From the NCBI GenBank assembly GCA_040376155.1, contig JBEIRG010000237.1, positions 1 through 6,858 of the forward strand: DNA of 6,858 bases. Reading direction: 5' to 3'. How positions within the stretch are numbered: position 1 is the first letter of the stretch; every line of letters begins with the position of its first letter. A model generated the notes under the pieces. It searched no databases and was not told the DNA's origin. It worked only from the letters and a program-made list of their open reading frames with translations. Source of the stretch: CADCWF01 sp903864575. GTDB lineage: Bacteria > Chloroflexota > Chloroflexia > Thermomicrobiales > UBA6265. A program made the position numbers and the translations under genes. Of the stretch, positions 1 to 6,328 are shown one piece after another.

Positions 1-765
1 GATGTCGGCTTTGGGGAAGGCCATGCCGCCATTTGGCCACTCGCGGATCGCGTTCTCGGTTGCCTCTTCGAGGGTATCGGCGTAGGAAATCTTGACCTGA
101 ATCATTTTCGGCATCGTCGAGGGGTCCTTGCCTGCTTCGCGGGCGCCCTCCTCGAACTTGCCCATGAGCATCCTGAGTTTCTCATCCGCCGCGCCGACGG
201 TGATCAGGCCGTCGGTGTACTTGCCGGTGCGCTTGGCCATGACCGGACCGCTCGTCGCGACGTAGATCGGCGGCGGCGCGTCCGGCATGGTGTAGAGCTT
301 CGCGCTTTCCATGTTGAAGTGGGCGCCCCGGTGCTTGACCTTCTTGCCGGTAAAGAGCTCCTGGATGATTTCGATGGACTCCATGAGCCGCTCGAGGCGA
401 ACCGGAGCCTCGGGCCAGTAGTCGCCGGTGATGTGCTCGTTGAGCGCTTCGCCCGCGCCAAGACCCAGGTAGAACCTGCCAGGAAACATGGCCTCCAGCG
501 TGGCCGCCGCCTGCGCGAGCACGGCCGGGTGGTAGCGGTATCCGGGAGGGGTGACGCCGGTGCCGAAGCGCAGGTTGGTCACCGCGCCGAGCGCGCCCAT
601 CCAGGACCAGACAAAGGCTGAATGGCCCTGTGACGGCACCCACGGGTGAAAGTGGTCCGACGCCATGACCGAGGAGAATCCCGACGCTTCGGCCTGCTGG
701 CAATAGGCCAGCAAATCGGTCGGGTGAAACTGTTCGAACGATGCCGCGTAGCCAACGACTCCCAT
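1..765 (-). CDS. LLM-class F420-dependent oxidoreductase, G6PDH-like (3' end cut by window)
   Basis: Partial gene: 255 N-terminal codons are present and the C-terminus lies beyond base 1. The protein is a TIM-barrel luciferase-like (LLM) enzyme that resembles F420-dependent glucose-6-phosphate dehydrogenase (FGD) throughout. It would transfer hydride between F420 and an organic substrate in the cytoplasm. Visible motifs are SDHFHPW (residues 36-42; Asp37, His38 and Trp42 match the F420-site/catalytic Asp39, His40 and Trp44 of mycobacterial FGD1), GAGEALNE (103-110; Glu106 matches FGD1 Glu109), TSGP (171-174) and KMIQVKISY near the cut end. However, the position matching FGD1 Lys198, which binds the substrate phosphate, is alanine (A192/A193). 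Glucose 6-phosphate is therefore doubtful as substrate, and a different sugar or alcohol is possible. The ATG start at 765 is supported by GAGGAA six nt upstream. It is last in the F420 operon, 46 nt after cofE. Family call is firm; substrate is unknown. Confidence 0.9.
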   Translation of the reverse strand, partial: MGVVGYAASFEQFHPTDLLAYCQQAEASGFSSVMASDHFHPWVPSQGHSAFVWSWMGALGAVTNLRFGTGVTPPGYRYHPAVLAQAAATLEAMFPGRFYLGLGAGEALNEHITGDYWPEAPVRLERLMESIEIIQELFTGKKVKHRGAHFNMESAKLYTMPDAPPPIYVATSGPVMAKRTGKYTDGLITVGAADEKLRMLMGKFEEGAREAGKDPSTMPKMIQVKISYADTLEEATENAIREWPNGGMAFPKADI

Positions 766-811
766 GCGTTTCCTCGCCTTTCCCTTCCTTCGTTCGTTTG
801 CCCGATGCGTC

Positions 812-1591
812 TTACCTGAACATGTCCCGCGCCGGATCGATCACGAGATCGCGGCCTGACCCGTGCGCGGCCCCGATGGCGGGAGCATAGCCGCGAACGA
901 GCACCACCGGGCGGGCCGCCAACTTGTGCATGACGAGTTCGGACGCCGCCGCCAGTTCATCGGCCACCGCGAGCACCGTCACGTGCAGTTCGTAGCCCGC
1001 CGCGTCATGATGCCCTCGGTAGTCGATCAATGGCGCAAGCCCCGCTACGCCGATTGCGAAGTTGACGATGCCGTTTCTCCACGGGCGCCCCCAGGAATCG
1101 GTGATGATCACGCCCGGCGCATCGTCTTCCGCCAGTCCATATCGGTCCCTCAGGGCCGACCGAATGCCCGCCGCGGATGCATCCGGATCGACGGGCAACA
1201 GGCAGACGATCCCGGAATCGACATTCGAGGCATCCACGCCGGCGTTCGCGCAAATGAATCCGTGGTGCGTTTCGGCGATCAGCACGCCGCGGTCCATGCG
1301 GACGAGGCGTTTGCTCTCGTGGAGCGAGATTTCGACCTGCCGGGGATCCTTGCCATACTGCGCAGCCCACGTTCGGGCGAACTCGGACGGTTCGATGCCG
1401 TCGAGCGAGATGAGCCGGCCCTCCGCCTTGCTGACGATCTTGTGGGTGACAACGAGCACATCGCCCGGCTCGATGGTGAGTCCTGCCCGCTCGAGCGCCG
1501 CGGCAATTTCGCCGGGGACGTCCCCCCCTGCCTGCATCTCCGGGATGCCGTCGAGCCCGATCAACCTGACGTCGCCGCTCGCGGTGCTCAT
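812..1591 (-). CDS. cofE: Coenzyme F420-0:L-glutamate ligase, single-domain CofE
   Basis: This enzyme adds L-glutamate residues to F420-0, using GTP and a divalent metal, to form the oligoglutamate tail of F420. The 259 residues match the usual length of stand-alone CofE. Conserved blocks are VVTHKIVSKAEGR (47-59), the HGFICANAGVDASNV block (110-124), TDSWGRPWRNG (164-174) and the terminal RDMFR. There is no second domain: actinobacterial FbiB is about 450 residues with an FMN-binding nitroreductase domain that reduces dehydro-F420-0, and the stop codon TAA at 812-814 comes directly after the ligase domain. The ATG at 1591 overlaps the cofC stop by 4 nt (ATGA), which implies translational coupling and fixes the start. 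Assignment is firm from motifs and gene order; the number of glutamates added cannot be read from sequence. Confidence 0.96.
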   Translation of the reverse strand: MSTASGDVRLIGLDGIPEMQAGGDVPGEIAAALERAGLTIEPGDVLVVTHKIVSKAEGRLISLDGIEPSEFARTWAAQYGKDPRQVEISLHESKRLVRMDRGVLIAETHHGFICANAGVDASNVDSGIVCLLPVDPDASAAGIRSALRDRYGLAEDDAPGVIITDSWGRPWRNGIVNFAIGVAGLAPLIDYRGHHDAAGYELHVTVLAVADELAAASELVMHKLAARPVVLVRGYAPAIGAAHGSGRDLVIDPARDMFR

Positions 1592-2244
1592 GACGCACGG
1601 TCCGTTTCGGCAAGCGGGAAGCCGAAGTCTTCAGGATCGAGGTAGAGCAGTTCGCGGAGATCCTCTGGCGTGTCGAGATCGAAACTCATGGCGGCGATCT
1701 TGACCGGGGTAACGAACAAGCCCAACCGTTTCGCCTCCGCGAGATGACGGTCGAAACTGCCTTCGCCGAACTGGAACACGAAGTCCCGCGCGGGTCCGGC
1801 GAGGTGGAGCAACAGCGCATTGGTTCCTGTGCCAGCACGGTCCGAGGCGAGGGCGACCGGGGTGAGCGTCCCTGCCATGTCGAGGACGTTCTCCGCCTCG
1901 AGCAGGGGCAGGTCGGCGAAGAGCATCAGCATGCGGTCCGCGCCGCCCGCGATCGCAATCTCCCGGCCGAGGTCGATGGCAGGATTCAGGCCGCTCCGGT
2001 CCCTCGGCTGGTCGACCGGCGTCACCGCGCGGCCGAACTCCCCGGCGACCGCAAGGGCTTCAGGATCGGGGCTGACGAGCAGGACGCTGCTCGCGGCCCC
2101 GGAGGCCGTCGCGGCGGCAAGCACCTTGCGCAGCATGGCACGGGTGATGGCGGCGCGAAGATCGGGACCCGCATCCGGGCCGAGACGGGTCTTGCCGCCT
2201 GCGAGCGAGCGAACCGGAACGACGATGGCAAGTGAGCCGCTCAT
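1588..2244 (-). CDS. cofC: 2-phospho-L-lactate (or phosphoenolpyruvate) guanylyltransferase CofC/FbiD
   Basis: It joins GTP to a three-carbon phospho-acid to give the activated GDP-lactyl-type precursor (lactyl-2-diphosphoguanosine, or its enolpyruvyl equivalent) consumed by CofD. The 218-residue protein is a small nucleotidyltransferase with a Rossmann-like fold. Visible features are the N-terminal nucleotide-binding loop VPVRSLAGGKTRL (9-21), SGLNPAID (84-91), FADLPLL (109-115, with putative metal ligand Asp111), TGTNALLL (139-146), FGEGSF (159-164) and FDLDTPEDL (188-196, with Asp189 and Asp191). These three aspartates match the metal-binding set of the FbiD/CofC family. Both ends use ATGA overlaps, with cofD upstream and cofE downstream, so synthesis of the three enzymes is probably coupled. 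Whether the substrate is 2-phospholactate, phosphoenolpyruvate or 3-phosphoglycerate cannot be told from these motifs. Confidence 0.95.
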   Translation of the reverse strand: MSGSLAIVVPVRSLAGGKTRLGPDAGPDLRAAITRAMLRKVLAAATASGAASSVLLVSPDPEALAVAGEFGRAVTPVDQPRDRSGLNPAIDLGREIAIAGGADRMLMLFADLPLLEAENVLDMAGTLTPVALASDRAGTGTNALLLHLAGPARDFVFQFGEGSFDRHLAEAKRLGLFVTPVKIAAMSFDLDTPEDLRELLYLDPEDFGFPLAETDRAS

Positions 2245-3203
2245 GGCGCCGCTATCGTCGGCAGCGCGAAGGAGACCGTTTCCGCCGCCAGCCGCGCCCG
2301 GTCTTCCGGGCCGCCCATGATCGCCTCGGTGACGAGCGTTCGCATGCCCAGCGATTCAATGGCCGGGACGAGGTCCGCGTCCTGTCTGTCGATCACGAAG
2401 CCATCGACGAGACCGGCGTAGAGCCGCGCCACGCCGAGAGCGGAGACCTCATGGCCGAGCGAGGCGAGCATCTTGCCCGCCGGCCCCTTGATCGCAGTGC
2501 CGCCCACGATCGGACTGACCGCCACTATCGGGGCGACAGCCCGCCCGAGCGCTTCGCGGATGCCCGCGACGTCGAGGATCGGCCCGACGCTGACGAACGG
2601 GTTCGATGGGCACAGAACGATCACCTCGGCATCCGAGATCGAATCGAGCACCCCGGGAGCAGGGACGGCCTCGCGGATGCCAGCAAACCGGAACCCCGTT
2701 ACTTCGTCCTGCTGGCGGCGTCCGACGAAATACTCCTGAAACTCGAGTTCGCCATCCGGGGTCCGCACGATCGTTGCGACAGGATCGTCGCTCATAGGCA
2801 GAATTCGGGACGCGATGCCGAGTGATCCGCAGAGCGCTGCCATCACATCCGACAGCGGCCGTCCCGCCCGGAGGCGCTCGGTTCGCAGGATGTGGGTAGC
2901 GAAATCGCGGTCTCCCAGTTTGAACCACGGATCTTCGCCGTAGGCCGCGAGGGCTTCCAGCGTCCGGGTTGTGTCGCCTGCGACGCCCCAGCCCTGCACC
3001 GGATCGGCGATGCCGCCGAGGGTGTACATGACGGTGTCGAGGTCGGGACAGATGCGCAGGCCGTACAGGTCGAAGTCATCGGCGGTATTGACGATCACCG
3101 TCAACGCCGCGGGATCTGCCGCGAGGGCGATGCCCTGTGCAAGTTTCGCTCCGCCGACCCCACCGGCAAGGGCAATGATGCGGGATGGCAGGCCGGACGT
3201 CAC
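2241..3203 (-). CDS. cofD: 2-phospho-L-lactate transferase CofD/FbiA
   Basis: It transfers the phospho-C3 moiety from the CofC product to the deazaflavin FO, giving F420-0 (or dehydro-F420-0) and releasing GMP. The length, 320 residues, is typical. Signature blocks are LAGGVGGAKLAQG (12-24, nucleotide-binding loop), NTADDFDLYGLRICPDLDT (39-57, FO/metal region), WGVAGDTTRTLEAL (72-85), GDRDFATHI (97-105), CPSNPFVSVGPIL (198-210) and SPIVGGTAIKGPAGKML (230-246). The start is GTG at 3203: it puts the glycine-rich loop at the normal distance from the N-terminus and has GAGGGG a few nt upstream, inside the end of the preceding gene. Only 3 nt separate it from the PPOX stop codon, and its own stop overlaps the cofC ATG. 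Assignment is firm. Confidence 0.96.
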   Translation of the reverse strand: MTSGLPSRIIALAGGVGGAKLAQGIALAADPAALTVIVNTADDFDLYGLRICPDLDTVMYTLGGIADPVQGWGVAGDTTRTLEALAAYGEDPWFKLGDRDFATHILRTERLRAGRPLSDVMAALCGSLGIASRILPMSDDPVATIVRTPDGELEFQEYFVGRRQQDEVTGFRFAGIREAVPAPGVLDSISDAEVIVLCPSNPFVSVGPILDVAGIREALGRAVAPIVAVSPIVGGTAIKGPAGKMLASLGHEVSALGVARLYAGLVDGFVIDRQDADLVPAIESLGMRTLVTEAIMGGPEDRARLAAETVSFALPTIAAP

Positions 3204-3206
3204 CGC

Positions 3207-3617
3207 CTACCCCTCGAATCCGCGCACGTCGGCGCTGGCGATCCGCATCCGAATTGTCACGCGGGACTGGCTGCCGAAATCGTCGGCGACCATTCTCGCG
3301 GCTTCCTCCTCGCCGTGATACCGAACGGCCAGGCGGCGGATGTCCTCCTGCGAGGTGGCATGGTCATCATCCAGCGAGACCGGGCCAGCGAGCGCGACAT
3401 AGCGATACCCGTCCTCCACGCAGATGGAGACGCGCGCATCCCGCACCAGGTTGCGGTCCTTCTTCCGGCCGCGGGCGGTGTTCATCACGATATCCTCGCC
3501 CTCGAGCAGGTACCACATCACTGTTTGCTGAGGGGAACCATCGGCGTTCACGGTCGCGAGGACGGCGAAACGCGATTCCTCGAGGAAGGCGCGCACTGTT
3601 GGGCTGAGGCTCGGCAT
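3207..3617 (-). CDS. PPOX-class F420-binding oxidoreductase (Rv1155-like)
   Basis: A small split beta-barrel protein of 136 residues from the pyridoxamine 5'-phosphate oxidase-like superfamily, in the branch that mostly binds F420 rather than FMN. The pattern FAVLATVNADGSPQQTVMWY (17-36) is the family's N-terminal strand pair, and MNTARGRKKDRNLVRD (45-60), with Lys53 and Asn56, is the loop that contacts cofactor phosphate in Rv1155-type proteins. VALAGPVSL (74-82) follows, and the C-terminus ends in the usual IRMRI...GFEG strand. It is the first gene of the F420 operon, 3 nt before cofD, which strengthens the F420 assignment over FMN or haem. The ATG at 3617 has GGAGAG seven nt upstream. The substrate is unknown; relatives reduce biliverdin, quinones or other conjugated compounds, and some may only bind or store F420. 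Confidence 0.88.
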   Translation of the reverse strand: MPSLSPTVRAFLEESRFAVLATVNADGSPQQTVMWYLLEGEDIVMNTARGRKKDRNLVRDARVSICVEDGYRYVALAGPVSLDDDHATSQEDIRRLAVRYHGEEEAARMVADDFGSQSRVTIRMRIASADVRGFEG

Positions 3618-3668
3618 CAGGTCGCTCTCCGACGGCGCGAGGCAGCGCCGAATTCGTTCCGCAGCAGG

Positions 3669-3676
3669 GCTATACT
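3669..3676. promoter_or_regulatory. Candidate divergent -10 element(s) between F420 operon and kinase
   Basis: The 100-nt gap between the two divergent start codons must hold promoters for both directions. On the plus strand TATACT (3671-3676) matches the -10 consensus at five of six positions and would place a transcript start about 35 nt before the kinase ATG. On the minus strand the same AT island reads TATAGC (3674-3669), four of six, which would give a leader of about 45 nt for the PPOX gene. I see no convincing -35 hexamer at 15-18 nt spacing in either direction, so this is only a candidate. Confidence 0.35.
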
Positions 3677-3690
3677 CCGGCGTCCGCCGG
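3677..3690. repeat. Perfect inverted repeat next to the candidate -10 box
   Basis: CCGGCG-TC-CGCCGG is a perfect 6-bp inverted repeat with a 2-nt centre, lying directly downstream of TATACT and over the expected plus-strand transcription start. It could be an operator for a dimeric regulator or a short 5'-leader hairpin. In DNA this rich in GC, a repeat of this size can also arise by chance. Confidence 0.3.
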
Positions 3691-3717
3691 CCGCTCCGTT
3701 ACGTCCGAGGTCATCAT

Positions 3718-5259
3718 ATGCCGAGTGTGGCTCCGCCTGCCGCCGCGTCTCCCATCGCCCTTGCCATCGACCTCGGAACGTCGTCGGTGCGAGCCCTGGG
3801 AGTGGACCGGCTGGGCCGGTTCATCGAGGGGACCGAAACGCAACTCCCCTACAAGGTTCGCACGTCGGCGGACGGCGCCGTGGAAGCGGACGCGACACAC
3901 CTCCTTGCCCTGATGGCCGAATGCGTCGATCGGGCGCTCACCGCCATCGAGGCGCTCGGGCTGGAGGTGGGCGTGGTCGGGATGACGTCGTTCTGGCATG
4001 GCCTGATGGGACTCGATGCCGCGGGAGCGCCGACGACGCCCTGCCTCTACTGGGCCGATACGCGTTCCGGCGAAACGGCCACCGCACTGCGCCATCAGTT
4101 CGACGAAGCCGCCCTGCTCGACCGGACAGGCTGCAGGTTTCATTCCTCATACTGGCCGGCGAAGCTCGTCTGGCTCCGGCAGGCCGAGCCGGCGATCGTC
4201 GCTAGAACAGCGCGCTGGGTGAGTTTCTCCGAGTATGCCCTCGCCCGGTTCTGTGGGCCGTCCGCGCCCGGAGTGTCGGTGAGCATGGCGTCGGGCACGG
4301 GCCTGCTCGATGTGCACCGGCTTGTGTGGGACGAGGAAGCGCTGGCGATTTCCGGCATCGCCGCCGACTGCCTCTCCCCGCTTTGCGATCTTGCGCCGGG
4401 CGGCAGGCTGGATGGCGAATGGGCAGCGCGCTGGCCGGCGCTTGCGGCGGTCCCGTGGATTCCCGCGCTCGGCGACGGCGCCTGCGCAAATGTCGGAAGC
4501 GGAGCGATCGACCCGGCGCAGATCGCGCTGACCGTCGGCACCTCCGGGGCGATCCGCCTGATTTTTGCGCCGGATGCACCCGGATGGCGCGTGTCGCCGA
4601 AATTGTGGGCATATCGGCTCGACCGGAGGCGGGCGGTCATCGGTGGAGCGGTCAGCAACGGCGGAAACGTAACGGGGTGGCTCTGGTCGTTGCTCGGGCT
4701 TGGTCCTGACAGCCCGGAGATGGGCGCGGCCGCCACGCTCCCGCCGGATTCCCACGGATTGACCGTATTGCCGTTCATCGCCGGCGAGCGCTCCCCGGCG
4801 TGGCACGACGCCGCAGACGGGGTGGTTGCGGGGCTGACCCTCGCGACGCGGCCCGAACACCTCATCAGGGCGTTCATGGAGGCCGTATCGCTCCGCCTCG
4901 CCCTGCTCTACGAGGACCTTCGCCCATTTGCCGCGCCGGATCACCGGATCGTAGCCAACGGTGGCGCGATCCTGCAGTCTCCCCTCTGGTTGCAGATCAC
5001 CGCGGACGCGCTCGGGCACCCGATCATTGCATTGCCCCCGGACGATGAAGCGTCGGCGCGCGGAGCCGCGATGATGGCGCTCGTGGCGGCGGGGATCGTG
5101 CCGTCGCTGGCGGATCTCCCAAACCCTGCGGACAGCGGGCAGATGATCGTGCCCGATCCCGGCGCCCACGCGGCCTACCGGGCAGCGATTGCACGGCAGG
5201 GAGTCCTGGAGTCGCGGTTGTTCGAGCGGGAGTCGACATGGGCCGATGACCGCTCCTGA
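3718..5259 (+). CDS. FGGY-family carbohydrate kinase, probable gluconokinase
   Basis: An ATP-dependent cytoplasmic sugar kinase of 513 residues, the normal FGGY length (two actin-like domains). Visible elements are the N-terminal phosphate-binding strand AIDLGTSSVRALG (16-28), the GMTSFWHGLMGLD block and the RTGCRFHSSYWPAKLVWLR block, then GDGACANVGSG with putative catalytic base Asp253, TVGTSGAIR (272-280, second phosphate loop) and ANGGAILQSPLWLQITADALG (from residue 413), the C-terminal adenosine motif. The FWHG...HSSYWPAKL pattern resembles FGGY gluconokinases (GntK type), which make 6-phosphogluconate for the pentose phosphate route, rather than glycerol kinases. Xylulokinase or another sugar kinase cannot be excluded. 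The start ATG has GAGG about seven nt upstream. An Ala/Pro-rich stretch of about 12 residues precedes the fold. It is divergent from the F420 operon and 50 nt upstream of the deacetylase gene. FGGY call firm, gluconate moderate. Confidence 0.9.
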   Translation: MPSVAPPAAASPIALAIDLGTSSVRALGVDRLGRFIEGTETQLPYKVRTSADGAVEADATHLLALMAECVDRALTAIEALGLEVGVVGMTSFWHGLMGLDAAGAPTTPCLYWADTRSGETATALRHQFDEAALLDRTGCRFHSSYWPAKLVWLRQAEPAIVARTARWVSFSEYALARFCGPSAPGVSVSMASGTGLLDVHRLVWDEEALAISGIAADCLSPLCDLAPGGRLDGEWAARWPALAAVPWIPALGDGACANVGSGAIDPAQIALTVGTSGAIRLIFAPDAPGWRVSPKLWAYRLDRRRAVIGGAVSNGGNVTGWLWSLLGLGPDSPEMGAAATLPPDSHGLTVLPFIAGERSPAWHDAADGVVAGLTLATRPEHLIRAFMEAVSLRLALLYEDLRPFAAPDHRIVANGGAILQSPLWLQITADALGHPIIALPPDDEASARGAAMMALVAAGIVPSLADLPNPADSGQMIVPDPGAHAAYRAAIARQGVLESRLFERESTWADDRS

Positions 5260-5280
5260 GCGACAATCCACGGAGGATTC

Positions 5281-5349
5281 ATGCAATCTTCGAGACAGGA
5301 CCCTCCACCATGTCGACCCCGGGAACTTCACCTCGGCCACTGTTGCTGA
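5281..5349 (+). CDS. Possible 22-codon leader ORF overlapping the deacetylase start
   Basis: An ATG preceded by the strongest Shine-Dalgarno match in this gap (GGAGG at 5272-5276, 4 nt spacing) opens a 22-codon frame ending TGT TGC TGA. The peptide has three consecutive prolines (residues 8-10) and three cysteines, two of them last. Its third proline codon (5308-5310) shares a base with the deacetylase ATG at 5310, and the frame ends 37 nt inside that gene. It may be a real leader peptide that couples or controls deacetylase translation, or the GGAGG may simply help load ribosomes near the real start. No family is recognisable. Confidence 0.3.
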   Translation: MQSSRQDPPPCRPRELHLGHCC

Positions 5350-6185
5350 TTTTCTCGCACCCCGACGATGAAACGTTCTCGGCGGCGGGCATCATGACCG
5401 AGGCGACGTCGCGCGGAATCCCGGTCACCCTGATCTGCATGACGCGCGGCGAGGCGGGCGATTCCAGCATTCCCGGACTCGATACCCCCGAGGTCCTCGG
5501 GGCGGTGCGGGAACGCGAGTTGCGTGATGCCATGGCCGCGCTTGGCGTGCGGGACGTCCGCTTCATGGAGTACAGGGACTCGGGGATGCCCGGAACGCCG
5601 GCCAACGCCGATCCGCGCGCCTTGGTGAATGCCGATCCGGAGACGGTGTCCGACCAGTTGGTCGTCGCGATCCGGTCCCTTCAGCCCGGTGTGGTGCTCA
5701 CATTCGGCGCGGACGGCATCTATGGACATGACGACCATCTCGTGTCGCATCGCACCGTGACGTCCGCCGTTGCCCGCGCCGCCGATCGGGCCTACCGTCC
5801 GGAACTCGGACCGGCCACCGCGGAGCCCGCGCTTTACTATGCCGCGGCGCCCCGTGAGGAACTGTTGGCCATGTTCGCCCGGCGCGACAAGCCGGGCAAC
5901 GGGATGCCGGAAGATCGTCACGCAACCATGGGGACGCCTGCTGCCGACATCACGCACTGGATCGATGTCTCCCAGCACCGGGCAGCGAAACGGGCCGCGA
6001 TCGTCGCTCATGTCACCCAGACGGGGGACGGCGGCCCGATTTCGGGCATGGATCCGGGCGATCTCGACCGGCGGTTGTCTCGCGAGACGTTCGTTGGCGC
6101 CATTCCGTCGCAGGATGCCGCGAATGACATCATCGGCGTGCTCGCCCGCGAGATGCCCTGGATGGGATCGCGAACCGATGCATGA
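5310..6185 (+). CDS. PIG-L/LmbE-family zinc-dependent N-deacetylase
   Basis: A 291-residue protein of the PIG-L (LmbE, MshB-like) family, zinc metalloenzymes that remove acetyl groups from N-acetylglucosaminyl or related compounds. The N-terminal motif SHPDDE (16-21) supplies the zinc ligands His17 and Asp20 and the general base Asp19. The second motif, GHDDHLVSH (139-147), supplies His143 as the third zinc ligand. MTRGEAGDSS after the second strand and the later KRAAIVAHVTQTGD helix are also typical. No signal peptide or membrane segment is seen, so it is cytosolic. Length is close to MshB and Mca of mycothiol metabolism, but the substrate cannot be decided and the natural one may be a glycoside, lipid or thiol conjugate. 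The ATG at 5310 has AGGA nine nt upstream and no in-frame start lies earlier. It follows the kinase by 50 nt and is probably cotranscribed with it. Confidence 0.9.
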   Translation: MSTPGTSPRPLLLIFSHPDDETFSAAGIMTEATSRGIPVTLICMTRGEAGDSSIPGLDTPEVLGAVRERELRDAMAALGVRDVRFMEYRDSGMPGTPANADPRALVNADPETVSDQLVVAIRSLQPGVVLTFGADGIYGHDDHLVSHRTVTSAVARAADRAYRPELGPATAEPALYYAAAPREELLAMFARRDKPGNGMPEDRHATMGTPAADITHWIDVSQHRAAKRAAIVAHVTQTGDGGPISGMDPGDLDRRLSRETFVGAIPSQDAANDIIGVLAREMPWMGSRTDA

Positions 6186-6328
6186 CCGTCGTGTCGCCCT
6201 CGACTGACCTGCTGCAGCGCTCGAACCGCACGTAGTACACTATCAGGCGGCGAAGCGGGCCTGCGCGTGCGGGACATGTTTCGCCGTACCACTCGGCGGT
6301 ATCGACCCCGCCGGGAGAGGATGGTGGG

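Noticed and set aside
812..1591. Naming the ligase FbiB (bifunctional)
   Set aside because: The reading frame stops after the ligase domain; the FMN-binding nitroreductase domain of FbiB is absent.
863..1645. Plus-strand open frame (260 codons) opposite cofE
   Set aside because: It mirrors cofE, which has all CofE motifs and ATGA coupling to cofC; nothing supports coding on the plus strand.
2892..4205. Long plus-strand open frame (437 codons) across the cofD 5' end, the PPOX gene and the kinase start
   Set aside because: It is antisense to cofD and PPOX and out of frame with the kinase; the translation is Arg/His-rich with no recognisable motif. It is a by-product of high GC content.
4147..5340. 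Long minus-strand open frame (397 codons) opposite the kinase gene
   Set aside because: The kinase on the plus strand has complete FGGY motifs over the same bases; the antisense product is Arg/Pro-rich with no family signature.
6236..6241. TACACT as a -10 box for the 103-residue gene
   Set aside because: No acceptable -35 hexamer is found at normal spacing, and the match is no better than expected by chance in a 143-nt gap.
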